From contig NZ_JAZHRV010000001.1 of NCBI RefSeq assembly GCF_036924595.1, forward strand, positions 4,216,001 through 4,280,000: a stretch of DNA of 64,000 bases, given 5' to 3'. Source of the stretch: Bradyrhizobium algeriense. Lineage in GTDB: Bacteria > Pseudomonadota > Alphaproteobacteria > Rhizobiales > Xanthobacteraceae. Below, one piece after another: positions 35,651-45,962 of this stretch. The notes under the pieces are model-generated. The model saw only the letters and a list, made by a program, of their open reading frames with translations. It was not told where the DNA came from and did not search any database. The translations under genes were made by a program, and so were the position numbers. Every line of letters starts with the position of its first letter. Position 1 is the stretch's first letter.

Positions 35651-37113
35651 GCCACCTTCTGTGGCACATCCGGCGTTTGAGCCGCAAGCCTGTCACCCGC
35701 GGCAGATAGCGCCGGGATGACCAGCGTCGCGGTCAGGCCGGGATGCGAATCGCCGAGCCTGAGTTCACCGCCGTGCAGGGTCGCCACCGCGGACGCCAAA
35801 CTCAAGCCAAGCCCGGAACCCGGCAGCGTCCGGCTCGCCTCCAGCCGCACGAACCGCTCGACCGCGTGCTTGCGGTCCCCTTCGGGAATACCGGCCCCAT
35901 GATCGGCGACACTGAGCAGCACATGGTCGCCCTCGCGCCGCGCCTCGATCAGGATCTCCCTGGTACGCGCAGCGGCGGCAGGGTCGAGCGGCTGCACCAC
36001 CGGCGACGGCTTGCCGTATTTGATGGCGTTCTCGACCAGGTTGGCGAGTGCCTGGCTGATCAGCTCACGGTTGCCATGCAGCCGCGCAGTCGCGGCCTTG
36101 ACGCGCAGGGTCATGCCGTCGTCCTCGGCCAGCGGTTCGTACAATTCGTGGATGCCCTTGGCGACGTCGGCCGCGTCGAAATCATCCATGTTGCCGCGCG
36201 CCTGCCCGGACTCGGCGCGGGCGATCATCAACAGCGCGTTGAAGGTGCGGATCAGGCCGTCGGATTCCTCGATGGTCCGCTCGAGTGCTGCACGGTATTC
36301 GGCCTCGCTGCCGGAGCTCGCCAGCGCCTCCTCGGCGCGGTTGCGCATGCGCGTCAGTGGTGTCTTCAGGTCGTGGGCGATGTTGTCGGAGACTTCCTTC
36401 AGTCCCATCATCAGTGCCTCGATACGCTCCAGCATGACGTTGAGGTTTTCCGCGAGGCGATCGAGCTCGTCGCCGGAGCGGCCGACCGGCAGGCGTCCGG
36501 AAAGGTCGCCGGCCATGATGCGTCTTGTGGTGCCGGTCATGGCGTCGATCCGCTGCAGCACCCGCCTCGCCACGAAGATGCCGCCGCCGATGCCCAGCAC
36601 GATGACGACCAGCAGCGACCATTGCGCGGCTTTGGCGACGATGCCGAACAGCCGGCGGCGCTCTTCGAGGTCGCGGCCGACCAGCAGGCGGAAACCGTTG
36701 GTGAGTTCGGTGACGCGCACCAGCGCGCGATGATGCGCCGTGTCCTGTTCGTCGAGCCGGCGATAGCCAGTCTCCGACCAGCCGATCGAACCCATCACGC
36801 CCGGCGCCAGCGCGCCGACATTACCGCCGATCGCTTTCCCCTCAGGCGTGGTGACGAGATAAAGATTGGCCCCCGGCCGCAGCGCGCGGCTGCCGAGCGT
36901 GTAGGCGAGCCCGTGGAGGCCGCGGCGCGTGTAGATGTCGGTGATCTCGGCGGTCTCGACGTTCACCGTGGCGGTGATCTGCTCGTTGATCAGCCGTCGC
37001 GTATTCCAGGCGAAATAGCCGAGCAGCGACGCCGCGAACAGCGCGAACAAGAATAGATAGACCAGCGTCAGCCGGAACGCCGTGGTGCGGATCAGTTTAC
37101 CGAAGGCCGTCAC
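35647..37113 (-). CDS. Two-component sensor histidine kinase
   Basis: Membrane kinase of 488 residues. Helices near 14-32 and 170-190 flank a periplasmic sensor of about 135 residues. A HAMP domain follows, then the phosphoacceptor site SDNIAHDLKTPLTRMRNRAE and an ATPase domain with NLVENAIKYGKP, DHGAGIPEGD and GSGLGLSLA. The GTG start at 37113 lies 17 bases inside the end of the response regulator gene, so the two are co-translated. It should phosphorylate that regulator. Confidence 0.92.
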   Translation of the reverse strand: MTAFGKLIRTTAFRLTLVYLFLFALFAASLLGYFAWNTRRLINEQITATVNVETAEITDIYTRRGLHGLAYTLGSRALRPGANLYLVTTPEGKAIGGNVGALAPGVMGSIGWSETGYRRLDEQDTAHHRALVRVTELTNGFRLLVGRDLEERRRLFGIVAKAAQWSLLVVIVLGIGGGIFVARRVLQRIDAMTGTTRRIMAGDLSGRLPVGRSGDELDRLAENLNVMLERIEALMMGLKEVSDNIAHDLKTPLTRMRNRAEEALASSGSEAEYRAALERTIEESDGLIRTFNALLMIARAESGQARGNMDDFDAADVAKGIHELYEPLAEDDGMTLRVKAATARLHGNRELISQALANLVENAIKYGKPSPVVQPLDPAAAARTREILIEARREGDHVLLSVADHGAGIPEGDRKHAVERFVRLEASRTLPGSGLGLSLASAVATLHGGELRLGDSHPGLTATLVIPALSAAGDRLAAQTPDVPQKVA

Positions 37114-37777
37114 GGATCATGTATCCGGCGCCGCGGATCGTGTGCAGCAAGGGCCGCTCAAAGCCCTTGTCGATCTTGGAGCGCAGCCGCGAAATATGCA
37201 CATCGATGACATTGGTCTGCGGATCGAAATGATAATCCCAGACGTTTTCCAGAAGCATGGTGCGGGTCACCACCTGGCCGGCATGCTTCATCAGATATTC
37301 GAGCAGACGAAACTCGCGCGGCTGCAGCGTCAACTCGTCCTTGCCGCGGGCAACGCGATGCGAGAGACGGTCGAGTTCGAGATCGCCGACGCGGTAGGTG
37401 GTCTCTTCGGCCGGGCCGACATTGCGGCGCGACAGCACTTCGACGCGCGCCTGCAACTCAGCGAACGAATAGGGCTTTGGCAGATAGTCGTCGCCGCCGG
37501 CGCGCAGGCCCTTGATGCGGTCGTCGACCTGGCCGAGCGCGGAGAGGATCAGGACCGGCGTGCGATTGCCCTTCTCGCGCAGCGCGCCGATCACGGACAG
37601 GCCGTCGCGCTTGGGCAGCATGCGATCCACCACGAGCACGTCGTAGTCGCCGCCATCGGCCATCGACAGCCCCTCCTCGCCATCGCTGGCGAGATCGGCG
37701 ACGTGGCCGACTTCACGGAACGCCTTGACCAGATAGTCGGCGGACTCGCGGTCATCTTCGATGATCAGCAGGCGCAT
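37097..37777 (-). CDS. OmpR-family response regulator
   Basis: 226 residues. The receiver domain begins MRLLIIEDDRESADYLVKAF, with phosphoacceptor aspartate in VLVVDRMLPKRDG and the conserved lysine in YLPKPYSF. The C-terminal winged helix ends IDVHISRLRSKIDKGF and LLHTIRGAGYMIRDG. ATG 37777 is the family-typical start, though its ribosome site is weak; a GTG seven codons upstream is possible. It forms an operon with the kinase and glnE. Target genes may include the degP gene beside it, as in other DegP/two-component loci. Confidence 0.92.
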   Translation of the reverse strand: MRLLIIEDDRESADYLVKAFREVGHVADLASDGEEGLSMADGGDYDVLVVDRMLPKRDGLSVIGALREKGNRTPVLILSALGQVDDRIKGLRAGGDDYLPKPYSFAELQARVEVLSRRNVGPAEETTYRVGDLELDRLSHRVARGKDELTLQPREFRLLEYLMKHAGQVVTRTMLLENVWDYHFDPQTNVIDVHISRLRSKIDKGFERPLLHTIRGAGYMIRDGLR

Positions 37778-38051
37778 TTGCGGGGCAGTTGCGGTCACGG
37801 GAATGGGCTTTCTCTCACCATGGCGCGGCCGCCCTGCACATGCAAGGCGACCGGCCATACTCGCGATCAAGTGAAAAAAGCGGGCGGCGAAGCTGGGGGA
37901 CCTCACCGCCCTTAGGCCCTTCCGACGGAGGGGGGCGTATTCCGCTGGAAGGTTGCCAAAGGGAGCGAGCTTTGGACCCGCTCCCCGGAAGGAGACGTCG
38001 GCGGGGGCGACGAATGCCGGCGAAACCCTCCATCTGATATCTAGTCCTCGT

Positions 38052-39644
38052 TTAGCCCTTCGCCAGCGGCACCGCCACGAAGCGCGACGAACCGCCGCTC
38101 TTCACGCGCATGAGAACGCTGTTCTTGTTGTCGGTCCGCGCTGCGTCGATCGCCTCGCGCACCTCACCGGCTGTCGCAACGCTCTTGCCGGCGACCTCGA
38201 GAATGACGTCGCCTTCCTTGAAGCCGCGTTCGGCCGCCGCGCTCTTCGGGTCGACCTCGGTGACCACGACGCCTTCCCTGCCGGCGCCGGCCACGCTGTT
38301 GGCGGGGGCAACCGTCAGGCCGAGCTTCGGCACGCCGGTTCCCTTGGTCGGGCCGCCCTTGTCTTCCTTGTCGGTGTCGGCCTTGGCCTCGATCGTGTTC
38401 GGCAACTGGCCGAGCGTGAGGTTGATGACCTTGTCCTGGCCCTTCTGCAGCACATTGAGCTTGACCGCATTGCCCGGCGCGAGACCGCCGATGGTGCGGG
38501 CGAGTTCCTTGGCATCCTTGACCGGCTCGCCATTGACGGCGGTGATGACGTCACCCGACTGGATGCCGGCCTTCGCCGCCGGGCCATTGGCCTGCGGTTC
38601 CGCTACCAGCGCGCCTTCCGCCTTCTTCATGCCGAGGCTGTCGGCAATGTCTGACGTCACCGGCTGGATCTGGACGCCGATCCAGCCGCGGCTGACCGAG
38701 CCCTTGTCCTTGAGCTGGGCGATCACGCTCTTGACCGTCGAAGCAGGGATCGAGAACGCGATGCCGACGCTGCCGCCGGACGGCGAATAGATCGCGGTGT
38801 TGACGCCCATCACTTCACCATTGGTATCGAACGCTGGACCGCCGGAGTTGCCCTTGTTCACGGGCGCGTCGATCTGGATGAAGTCGTCATAGGGGCCGTT
38901 GCCGATGTCACGGCCGGAGGCCGAGACGATGCCGGCGGTCACGGTGCCGCCGAGGCCGAACGGGTTGCCGACCGCGAGCACCCAGTCGCCGATCCGCGGC
39001 TTGCTGTCGGACAGCTTGGCGAACGGGAAATCGGTGCGGCCGGCAACCTTGATCAGCGCCAAATCCGTGCGCGGATCGGTGCCGATCACTTTCGCGGTGT
39101 AGGTCTTGCCGTCATCCATGGTGACTTCGACCTTGTCGGCGCCGTCGACCACGTGGTTGTTGGTCACGGCAAAGCCGTCAGGCGAGATGAAGAATCCGGA
39201 ACCCTGACCCGTCACCGGGCCACGGCCGCCACGCGGTCCGCCGCGCAAGCCCGGGGGCAAGCCATCCGGTCCGCCGAAGCGGCGGAAGAAGCGCTCCATC
39301 GGCGAGCCCGGCTGGAACGGCGAGTCCTCGTCCTTGTTGGCGCTGTCGTCCTTGGAACTCTTGTCGGCGATGTTGATCTTGACCGAGATCACCGACGGCT
39401 TCACGCGCTCGACAATGTCGGCGAAGCCGATCGGCCGCTCGACCTTGCGGACCTCATTGTTGACCTGCGCGTGCGCCGCACTGGTGAAGACATCGACGGG
39501 GCCCTGCGGGCTGAAACCATAAACAGCGGCGCCGAGGCCGGCGACGACGGAAGCCATCAGCGCGAATTTGCGGGCGGAGAACAGCGAACGGCGGGCTGCG
39601 CCGTGCGACGGTAGCGAGGAAAGATCGATGGGACGTTCGGTCAT
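38052..39644 (-). CDS. degP: Do-family periplasmic serine protease (HtrA/DegP)
   Basis: Periplasmic protease/chaperone of 530 residues that degrades misfolded envelope proteins. An N-terminal hydrophobic segment (FALMASVVAGLGAAVYGFS) serves as signal or anchor. The catalytic triad is His in TNNHVVDGAD, Asp in TDLALIKV and Ser in GNSGGPAFD. Two PDZ domains follow (GWIGVQIQPV and GLTVAPANS regions). ATG 39644 is preferred because it starts the conserved N-terminus, with GGAG about 9 bases upstream. It lies 270 bp upstream of the two-component operon on the same strand. Confidence 0.95.
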   Translation of the reverse strand: MTERPIDLSSLPSHGAARRSLFSARKFALMASVVAGLGAAVYGFSPQGPVDVFTSAAHAQVNNEVRKVERPIGFADIVERVKPSVISVKINIADKSSKDDSANKDEDSPFQPGSPMERFFRRFGGPDGLPPGLRGGPRGGRGPVTGQGSGFFISPDGFAVTNNHVVDGADKVEVTMDDGKTYTAKVIGTDPRTDLALIKVAGRTDFPFAKLSDSKPRIGDWVLAVGNPFGLGGTVTAGIVSASGRDIGNGPYDDFIQIDAPVNKGNSGGPAFDTNGEVMGVNTAIYSPSGGSVGIAFSIPASTVKSVIAQLKDKGSVSRGWIGVQIQPVTSDIADSLGMKKAEGALVAEPQANGPAAKAGIQSGDVITAVNGEPVKDAKELARTIGGLAPGNAVKLNVLQKGQDKVINLTLGQLPNTIEAKADTDKEDKGGPTKGTGVPKLGLTVAPANSVAGAGREGVVVTEVDPKSAAAERGFKEGDVILEVAGKSVATAGEVREAIDAARTDNKNSVLMRVKSGGSSRFVAVPLAKG

Positions 39645-40027
39645 GTCTGTAAAATCTCCAGAGCGTGAATTCTTCATTCTTCCACGGTGCGGGGGCTGGG
39701 CACCTGTCACGTCGGAAGATGGGGCCTGCCGCCTTACCGCGCGCTGGCTAGGGGATTAAACTTTGGTAATGCGCGGGCCTCATGCGTGCGGCAGAATAGC
39801 GCAGGCAATCAATGGGTTAGCGCAGACTAAAAAACGACTTTCGGAGGAAAGACAGCTTCCCTCCGCCGCCCGTATTTCGAGAAGGCGCAGACTCTCGAAG
39901 CTCCCCTAAATCTTACGTTAAACCTGTCCGTGTCACAACCTCTGCACGAACAAGGAGAGTGAGGTTGCGGGTCGCCGAAGGCGAATTTTGCATCCCGCCA
40001 TCAACGACAAGGATCAGGAAGAAAACC
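39645..40027. other. Divergent promoter spacer
   Basis: 383 bp between degP and the gene at 40028. It should hold the promoters of both. I could not identify a convincing -35/-10 pair or operator by eye, and no gene is supported. Confidence 0.5.
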
Positions 40028-40741
40028 ATGGTCAGCGCCGTTTCCAGCCAAGCCGCCACATTGAATCCCCTCGCCTATATGGCTCTCGACGGGGATGACA
40101 ACGCCAAACAGCCCGCATCGAACGCGACGCCGAACGACAGCGACCGTGGCCCCGCCACGCAGGTGTCGTTGTCGCAGGACGCGCTGGATCGACTGATGGC
40201 CGCCTTCAAACAAGGCCCAGACGGCGCGCAGCAAGCCATGGATACCTGGTCGCAAGCAGGCGAGGATCGCTTCCAGGGACACATGCAGGCCATGGATCAC
40301 CGGGTAGCATTGGCCAAAATCAACAGCCAGCTCACTTTGCTCGATTTGCAGGACGCAAGGCAGGGCACGAACAAGGCCGGAATCGGGAGACTTCAGAAAT
40401 CTTACGACAAGATGCTGAACTCTCCGATATCTCCCGAAGTAACGCTCAATGCTGCGGACGCCGCCAAGGCATTGCAGATGCTAAAGGACGCCGGCCGGAG
40501 ACTGCCTCCTCTTGACCCAAACGTTACCTATGGGTTCGTGAAAGACGGTATCCAGTACAATTTCCGGGGCGACGGCACAGTGACGACCCGGAAGGAAGGC
40601 ATCGCAACATCAGTCGAAGATCAGCAGAAGTCTTTGGCGACCAGACGTGCCATGATGGATTTGATCTCGCGCGACATCCGGGACAACAGCGACGCCCGCG
40701 CGAATCTCATTGCCCAGCGCGACGCGCTGATGGGCCAATAA
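40028..40741 (+). CDS. Hypothetical protein
   Basis: 237 residues, hydrophilic, no signal peptide or membrane helix. The N-terminal 60 residues are rich in Ser, Asn, Ala and Asp (KQPASNATPNDSDRGPATQV); the rest looks helical, with a short beta-rich segment GFVKDGIQYNFRGDGTVTTR. ATG 40028 has AGGAAG 6 bases upstream; the frame extends to 39959 without a better start. I do not recognise the family. Disordered N-termini of this type occur in secreted effectors and flagellar accessory proteins, but nothing here proves either. Confidence 0.6.
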   Translation: MVSAVSSQAATLNPLAYMALDGDDNAKQPASNATPNDSDRGPATQVSLSQDALDRLMAAFKQGPDGAQQAMDTWSQAGEDRFQGHMQAMDHRVALAKINSQLTLLDLQDARQGTNKAGIGRLQKSYDKMLNSPISPEVTLNAADAAKALQMLKDAGRRLPPLDPNVTYGFVKDGIQYNFRGDGTVTTRKEGIATSVEDQQKSLATRRAMMDLISRDIRDNSDARANLIAQRDALMGQ

Positions 40742-40790
40742 CAGCGACTCCTCCTGCGCCGTTTTCTTAGGTATCACAATTTAGCTGATC

Positions 40791-40910
40791 TGGATGCCGT
40801 TGCCGTTGATGTCGAACACGAATTCGAGGGTATCCGTGCTGGTGAAGAAGCCGACCACGTCGACGTAATTCTGGAAGTTGGTATCGAGCGCATCGTTGCG
40901 GGGACGCGCA
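40791..40910 (-). pseudogene. 3' remnant of a larger gene
   Basis: On the minus strand an open stretch reads NDALDTNFQNYVDVVGFF, then TSTDTLEFVFDINGNGIQIS and a stop. It looks like a protein C-terminus with a regular beta pattern, but there is no start codon or ribosome site before the frame is lost. Probably debris from a deletion next to the hypothetical gene. The parent family is not recognised. Confidence 0.4.
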
Positions 40911-40940
40911 ACAATCGCACCCCTCGCCCGAAGACCCGTC

Positions 40941-41465
40941 TCAGCTCTTCTTCATCTTCAGCCGGCCCAGGAAATCCCGCTTGCCCAACGGCACACCATT
41001 GGTGCGCAGGATGTCGTAGGCGGTGGTGGCGTGGAAATAGAAGTTGGGGAGCGAGAACGACATCAGAAAATCCTCCGCCGTGAAGGGCAATTTACGCTCG
41101 CCGAGATTGAACACGACGTCCTTGCCGGCCAACGCATTGACCGCCTCCGGCGTCCATGCCGACAAGGCCTCGATGGTTTGCGCGATGAGGGACTGCAATC
41201 CTGCATAATCGTATGCCGTCTTCGCTGAAGGCGGACGAAATTCTCCGCTCTGCACGGCCTCGATGGCGCCGCGGGAATGCTGGGCGACGGAGATGATCTG
41301 GAACCGCAGCGGCAGCATGTCCGGCGCCAGCCGCGCTTCGACCATGGCTTCCGGATCGATGTTCTGTTCGCGGAAATAGACGAGGCCGCGCTCGAGGCAG
41401 CCGCTGACGGCACCAAGGGTCTGCAGATAATTCGCCACGCTGGCGTCGTAGAGTGAAAGGGCCAT
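40941..41465 (-). CDS. DUF1993 family protein
   Basis: 174 residues with the four-helix DinB-like pattern of DUF1993 (MALSLYDASVANYLQTLGAV near the start, SLPNFYFHATTAYDILRTNG near the end). ATG 41465 follows GGGAGAATCC. In relatives a conserved histidine may bind metal; here HATTAYDILR holds one. Function is unknown. It stands alone, downstream of the ccm operon. Confidence 0.82.
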   Translation of the reverse strand: MALSLYDASVANYLQTLGAVSGCLERGLVYFREQNIDPEAMVEARLAPDMLPLRFQIISVAQHSRGAIEAVQSGEFRPPSAKTAYDYAGLQSLIAQTIEALSAWTPEAVNALAGKDVVFNLGERKLPFTAEDFLMSFSLPNFYFHATTAYDILRTNGVPLGKRDFLGRLKMKKS

Positions 41466-41546
41466 GTCAGGATTCTCCCTGGGCAATATTTGTTATTGAA
41501 CAAAGGGAGTCATAGCGCAAACCCGCCCGCTTGCAATGGCGCGGGC

Positions 41547-42047
41547 TTAAGCCTGCTTGTCCGGCGCATCGGCCGCGAGCAGGCGATCCAGCCTCGCCTC
41601 TTCCTCTTCCGTCAAATGCAGGAGCGAGGGATCGGTCGGACTGCCGGAATTATTCGAGCGGCGCCGGCTGTAGAACCACAGCGCAAGTCCGCCTCCGATC
41701 AACGCGAGCGGCGGCAGCAGCCACAGCAGCAGCGTATGCGGCGTGAAGCGCGGCTTCAGCAGCACGAACTCGCCATAGCGCGCCACCAGGAAATCGATCA
41801 CCTGGCTGTCGCTGTCGCCGGTCGCGATCCGCTCGCGCACCAAAAGCCGCAGGTCGCGCGCCAGCGGCGCGTCGGAATCGTCGATCGACTGGTTCTGGCA
41901 CACCATGCAGCGCAGCTCGCGCGACAGGTCGCGCGCGCGCGCTTCCTTTGCGGGATCGGCCATGATCTCGTCGGGCTGCACCGCGTAGGCGGCCGGGCAT
42001 CCGGCCACGAGCGCGACAACAGCAATGCTGGCGAGAAGCTTCCTCAA
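41547..42047 (-). CDS. ccmH: Cytochrome c maturation protein CcmH
   Basis: Periplasmic, membrane-anchored thiol-disulfide protein of the cytochrome c maturation system I (CycL in Bradyrhizobium). It reduces apocytochrome cysteines before heme attachment. The redox motif is LRCMVCQNQSIDDS (CxxC). A signal sequence and a C-terminal membrane helix (LLLWLLPPLALIGGGLALWF) are present. The start is probably TTG 42047, with GGCGGAG 7 bases upstream, just past the ccmF stop. Last gene of the ccmI-ccmE-ccmF-ccmH operon. Confidence 0.93.
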   Translation of the reverse strand: MRKLLASIAVVALVAGCPAAYAVQPDEIMADPAKEARARDLSRELRCMVCQNQSIDDSDAPLARDLRLLVRERIATGDSDSQVIDFLVARYGEFVLLKPRFTPHTLLLWLLPPLALIGGGLALWFYSRRRSNNSGSPTDPSLLHLTEEEEARLDRLLAADAPDKQA

Positions 42048-42051
42048 CGGC

Positions 42052-44046
42052 TCACTCCGCCGGCTGCAGCGCACGGGCAGCCTTGGCCTGCTTCTTGGCA
42101 GGCTTCGGCGCGCCGACGCGCAGCCGCCGGTCCGAGAGCGACAGCAGGCCGCCGAATGCCATCAAGACCGGGCCCCACCAAATCAGCAGCACCAGCGGCT
42201 TGTGATAGATGCGCACCGCGATGGCGCCCTCGGCATTGGTTTCGCCGAGCGAAACGTAAAGCTGGCTGGCGCCGCGGGTCAGCAGCGCGGCCTCGGTGGT
42301 CGACGACTCCCGCGTGGTGAAGTTGCGCTTCGACGGTGTCATCACGCGCAACTCCTCACCGTCGAGCGTGACCGTGAACTGGGCGATCATCTCGCGAAAA
42401 TTCGGCCCCTGCCGCTGCGTTACGCCATCGAGCTTCAACTGATAGCCGGCGACGTTGGCGACTGCGTTCGGCTTCATCGAGCCGATATATTCGCTGTTCC
42501 AGGTAGTTTCGCAGACGATCCCGATCAAGGCGATGCCAACGCCGGCATGGGCGAACGCCGTGCCCCAGGTCGCCCGCGGCAATCCCCGCGCGCGGGCCAC
42601 CGCAGTCGCCAAGGGAGCACGGAACAGCGCCGTCCGTTCGGCCAGATCACTGAGCGCGCCACCGATGACGAAGACCGCGAGCCCGATGGCGAGCGGTGCG
42701 AACGTGGCCCCGCCCTGGGTCCACGCAAACAACACCGCAATCGCAACCAGCGCCGCAATGCCGGCCGCCGTCAGCCGCTGCGCCGCGCCGAGCAGATCGC
42801 CGCGCTTCCATGCCAATAGCGGCGCGAACGGCATCGCGGCCATCAGCGGCACGAACAAGGGACCGAAAGTGAGATTGAAGAACGGCGCGCCGACCGAAAT
42901 CTTGTCGCCGGTCACAACCTCCAGCGCCAGCGGATACAGCGTTCCGATGAAGACGGTGGCGCAGGCCGTGGTGAGAAACAGGTTATTGAGTACCAGCGCG
43001 CCCTCGCGCGAGATCGGCGCGAACAGCCCGCCCTGCTTCAGCGCCGACGCGCGCCAAGCGTACAGCAACAGGCTGCCGCCGATAAAGATGCAGAGGATCA
43101 GGAGAATGAACACGCCGCGGGTCGGATCGGTCGCGAACGCGTGCACCGAGGTCAGCACGCCCGAGCGCACCAGGAAGGTGCCGAGCAGTGACAGCGAAAA
43201 CGTCAGGATCGACAGCAGGATGGTCCAGACCTTCAGCGCGTTGCGCTTTTCCATCACGACGGCGGAATGCAACAGCGCGGTGCCGGCGAGCCAGGGCATC
43301 AGCGAAGCATTCTCGACCGGGTCCCAGAACCACCAGCCGCCCCAGCCGAGTTCGTAATAGGCCCAGTACGACCCCATGGCGATGCCGAGCGTGAGGAAGA
43401 TCCATGCCACCAGCGTCCACGGCCGCACCCAGCGCGCCCACGCGGCGTCGATCCGGCCTTCGATCAAGGCGGCAACCGCAAAGGAAAACGAGATCGAAAA
43501 TCCGACATAGCCGAGATAGAGCATCGGCGGATGCACGGCGAGGCCGATGTCCTGCAGCACAGGATTGAGGTCGCGGCCCTCGATCGGCGGGCTTGCAATG
43601 CGCAAAAATGGATTCGAGGTGACCAGGATGAACAGATAGAACGCGGCCGCGATCCAGCCCTGCACCGCCAGCACATGCGCGCGCAGCGACAGCGGCAGAT
43701 TATTGCCGAAGGCGGCGACCAGGCCGCCGAACAGCGCGAGGATCAGCACCCACAGCAGCATCGATCCTTCGTGATTGCCCCACACGCCGGTGATCTTGTA
43801 GAGCAGCGGCTTCATCGAGTGCGAATTCTCGAACACGTTGACGACGGAGAAATCCGAGACGACGTGCAGCATGGTCAGCGCCGTGAACGAGGCCGCCACG
43901 AACAGCAATTGCGCGAGCGCGGTAGAACGCGCGACATTCATCAGGGCATGATCGCCCCAGCGTGCGCCAAGCAACGGCACGGCGGACTGGATCAGCGCCA
44001 GTCCGAGCGCCAGCACCAGCGCGTAATGCCCGGCTTCCGCGATCAC
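42052..44046 (-). CDS. ccmF: Heme lyase CcmF
   Basis: Large integral membrane protein (664 residues, many helices; CycK in Bradyrhizobium) that receives heme from CcmE and attaches it to apocytochrome c. The tryptophan-rich heme-handling WWD motif is visible as [20 protein letters not shown], flanked by conserved histidines. GTG 44046 overlaps the ccmE stop (GTGA). Length matches the family. Confidence 0.96.
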   Translation of the reverse strand: MIAEAGHYALVLALGLALIQSAVPLLGARWGDHALMNVARSTALAQLLFVAASFTALTMLHVVSDFSVVNVFENSHSMKPLLYKITGVWGNHEGSMLLWVLILALFGGLVAAFGNNLPLSLRAHVLAVQGWIAAAFYLFILVTSNPFLRIASPPIEGRDLNPVLQDIGLAVHPPMLYLGYVGFSISFSFAVAALIEGRIDAAWARWVRPWTLVAWIFLTLGIAMGSYWAYYELGWGGWWFWDPVENASLMPWLAGTALLHSAVVMEKRNALKVWTILLSILTFSLSLLGTFLVRSGVLTSVHAFATDPTRGVFILLILCIFIGGSLLLYAWRASALKQGGLFAPISREGALVLNNLFLTTACATVFIGTLYPLALEVVTGDKISVGAPFFNLTFGPLFVPLMAAMPFAPLLAWKRGDLLGAAQRLTAAGIAALVAIAVLFAWTQGGATFAPLAIGLAVFVIGGALSDLAERTALFRAPLATAVARARGLPRATWGTAFAHAGVGIALIGIVCETTWNSEYIGSMKPNAVANVAGYQLKLDGVTQRQGPNFREMIAQFTVTLDGEELRVMTPSKRNFTTRESSTTEAALLTRGASQLYVSLGETNAEGAIAVRIYHKPLVLLIWWGPVLMAFGGLLSLSDRRLRVGAPKPAKKQAKAARALQPAE

Positions 44047-44534
44047 TTCGAAGCCCCCTGGACCGGCGCGGCCGCGGCCGCGGCGCCGGGCTTTGCGCCG
44101 TAATCGTCCTTCCAGTGCCCCTGCTTCTTCAGGGCGTCGGCGACATCCTTGGGCATATAGGTCTCGTCATGCTTGGCAAGCACAGTATCGGCCTTGAAGA
44201 CGCCGGAGGCATCCAGCGTCCCCTCGGCAACGACGCCCTGCCCTTCACGGAACAGGTCCGGCAAAATTCCCTTGTAGGCAACCGGCAGCGTGGCGCTGCC
44301 GTCGGCGACGCTGAAATTGACCGCGAGATTGTCGCCGCGCACCAGCGAGCCCGGTTGCACCAGGCCGCCGAGACGGAACCGCTTGCCGGGCGGGATCTGC
44401 TTCTCGGCCGCCATCGTCGGCGTGGAAAAGAACACGATGGAATCGCGCATCGCGTTCAGCACCAGCGCCGCGGCAATTGCGAGCACCGCGAGCGAACCGC
44501 CGATCATGGTCAAACGCCGTTGCTTGCGCGTCAT
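44043..44534 (-). CDS. ccmE: Heme chaperone CcmE
   Basis: Membrane-anchored periplasmic heme chaperone (163 residues; CycJ in Bradyrhizobium). One N-terminal helix ([19 protein letters not shown]) and an OB-fold body; the covalent heme-binding histidine and following tyrosine are in [10 protein letters not shown]. The ATG at 44534 gives the family N-terminus MTRKQRRL. It lies 41 bp downstream of ccmI. Confidence 0.95.
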   Translation of the reverse strand: MTRKQRRLTMIGGSLAVLAIAAALVLNAMRDSIVFFSTPTMAAEKQIPPGKRFRLGGLVQPGSLVRGDNLAVNFSVADGSATLPVAYKGILPDLFREGQGVVAEGTLDASGVFKADTVLAKHDETYMPKDVADALKKQGHWKDDYGAKPGAAAAAAPVQGASK

Positions 44535-44575
44535 GAATATCCTCTGTCCTCGTCTTTGGGTTCCGGCATCCTGCC

Positions 44576-45679
44576 TCACCCACCAAGCCCGAGATTCTTC
44601 ACGCCCTCATTGAGCTGGCGCAAGCGCTCGGTATCGTTGGCGACCGCCTGCCGCGCCTCAGTCAGCGCACTCGCCGCCTTGTCGCGTTCCCCCATCACCA
44701 TATAGGCCCGCATCAGCCGCAACCATCCCTCGACGTCGTCGCCGTTCTGCTTCAGCCGCGTCGCGAGGCGGTCGACCATGCCGCGGATCATGGCGCCGCG
44801 GTCGTCTTCGTTCATATCCTTGGCGGCGGCCATCGCATCGTTGGACAGCGCTGGCGCGGCAGGATCGCCGACCCTGGCCAGCGCCGCCTCGATCAGCGAC
44901 CGCCATGGCACGTCGGCCGGCGCCTTGGCGAGCATGCCGCGCCAGATCGCGGCGGCATCGGCCTGGCGGCCGTCCTGTTCGGCGGCGAGCCCGAGGAAAT
45001 AATTCGCCCTGGGCTCATCGGGGTTCTGCGCCATCGCGCGTTGGAATTCGGCCTTGGCCTCCGCCGTGACGACACCGCCCGCCACGATCACTAGCGCCTC
45101 GCCGAGATCAGAGCGACGCTCCGCGCTGTCACCGGCATAGGTGATGACATTACGGTAGGCGCGGACCGCATCATCGTAACGGCCGAGACGCGCCAGCACC
45201 GGCGCCAGCACGGTCCAGCCGCGGCCATCGGACGGATTTTTTTCGAGATGCGCCTCGACCTGCGCCACCATGTTGTCGAGCGGCTGGTTGACATCCGCCG
45301 TGCGCGTGCGCGAGGCCAGCGGAAAATCACCGAGACGCGGCGAGCCGAGCGCGAGGTAGAAGGTCACGGCCGCGATCGGCAACCCTACCAGCGCCACGAT
45401 CGCGGAAGCGCGGCGCAGACCAAGATTCGACAGCGCCGGCAGGTCGCGCTGGCCGTCCGCAGCAGCAAGCAGGCGGCGGCCGATTTCGACACGCGCGGCC
45501 TCGGCCTCGGACACACCGATCAGACCCGCAGCTACATCGCGATCGATCTCGGCGAGCTGATCCCTGTAGACCACAACCTCACTGCCACCGGCCGACGCGG
45601 AAGAGCCGCGGCTCAACGGCCAGAGCACGGCGAAGATCGCCGCGACCGTCATCAGCGCGAACACAAACCACAACGTCAT
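44576..45679 (-). CDS. ccmI: Cytochrome c maturation protein CcmI
   Basis: Apocytochrome-binding subunit of the heme ligation complex (about 367 residues; CycH in Bradyrhizobium). Two N-terminal membrane helices ([18 protein letters not shown] and [20 protein letters not shown]) flank a cytoplasmic loop, then periplasmic TPR repeats ([20 protein letters not shown]). ATG 45679 is preferred over the adjacent TTG at 45682. First gene of the ccm operon. Confidence 0.94.
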   Translation of the reverse strand: MTLWFVFALMTVAAIFAVLWPLSRGSSASAGGSEVVVYRDQLAEIDRDVAAGLIGVSEAEAARVEIGRRLLAAADGQRDLPALSNLGLRRASAIVALVGLPIAAVTFYLALGSPRLGDFPLASRTRTADVNQPLDNMVAQVEAHLEKNPSDGRGWTVLAPVLARLGRYDDAVRAYRNVITYAGDSAERRSDLGEALVIVAGGVVTAEAKAEFQRAMAQNPDEPRANYFLGLAAEQDGRQADAAAIWRGMLAKAPADVPWRSLIEAALARVGDPAAPALSNDAMAAAKDMNEDDRGAMIRGMVDRLATRLKQNGDDVEGWLRLMRAYMVMGERDKAASALTEARQAVANDTERLRQLNEGVKNLGLGG

Positions 45680-45904
45680 CAAGCGGTTCCCGGGGGCGGA
45701 ACGGCGCGTCCAAGCGAGCGCCGATACGCCGCTTTACACCACCGGCGGCAAGCCCGGCAATTGCCAATTGCGGCAGAAAGAACGGCGAAACCGCGATCGT
45801 CGTCTGGGCCGCTTCGCCGCAGGTCGTCGCGGGGAAGCGCCGGACCGCCCAAATTGCATCGGAACCAAGATGCACGGAGGGGAGGCCATTAGCGTTTACA
45901 CCAA

Positions 45905-45926
45905 GACGTAGGTGATGCTACATAAT
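45905..45926 (+). promoter_or_regulatory. MntR-box-like operator upstream of exbB
   Basis: GACGTAGGTGATGCTACATA: inverted repeat GTAG (45908-45911), 6 bp, CTAC (45918-45921). It matches the site at 51257-51278 between the receptor and mntR, with the same spacing and the shared outer bases ACGTAGGT and GCTACAT. It resembles the palindrome bound by MntR in enterobacteria. Confidence 0.6.
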
Positions 45927-45962
45927 GAGGCTAAGGCGTTAATTTCCCCAGAGGCAAACCTG

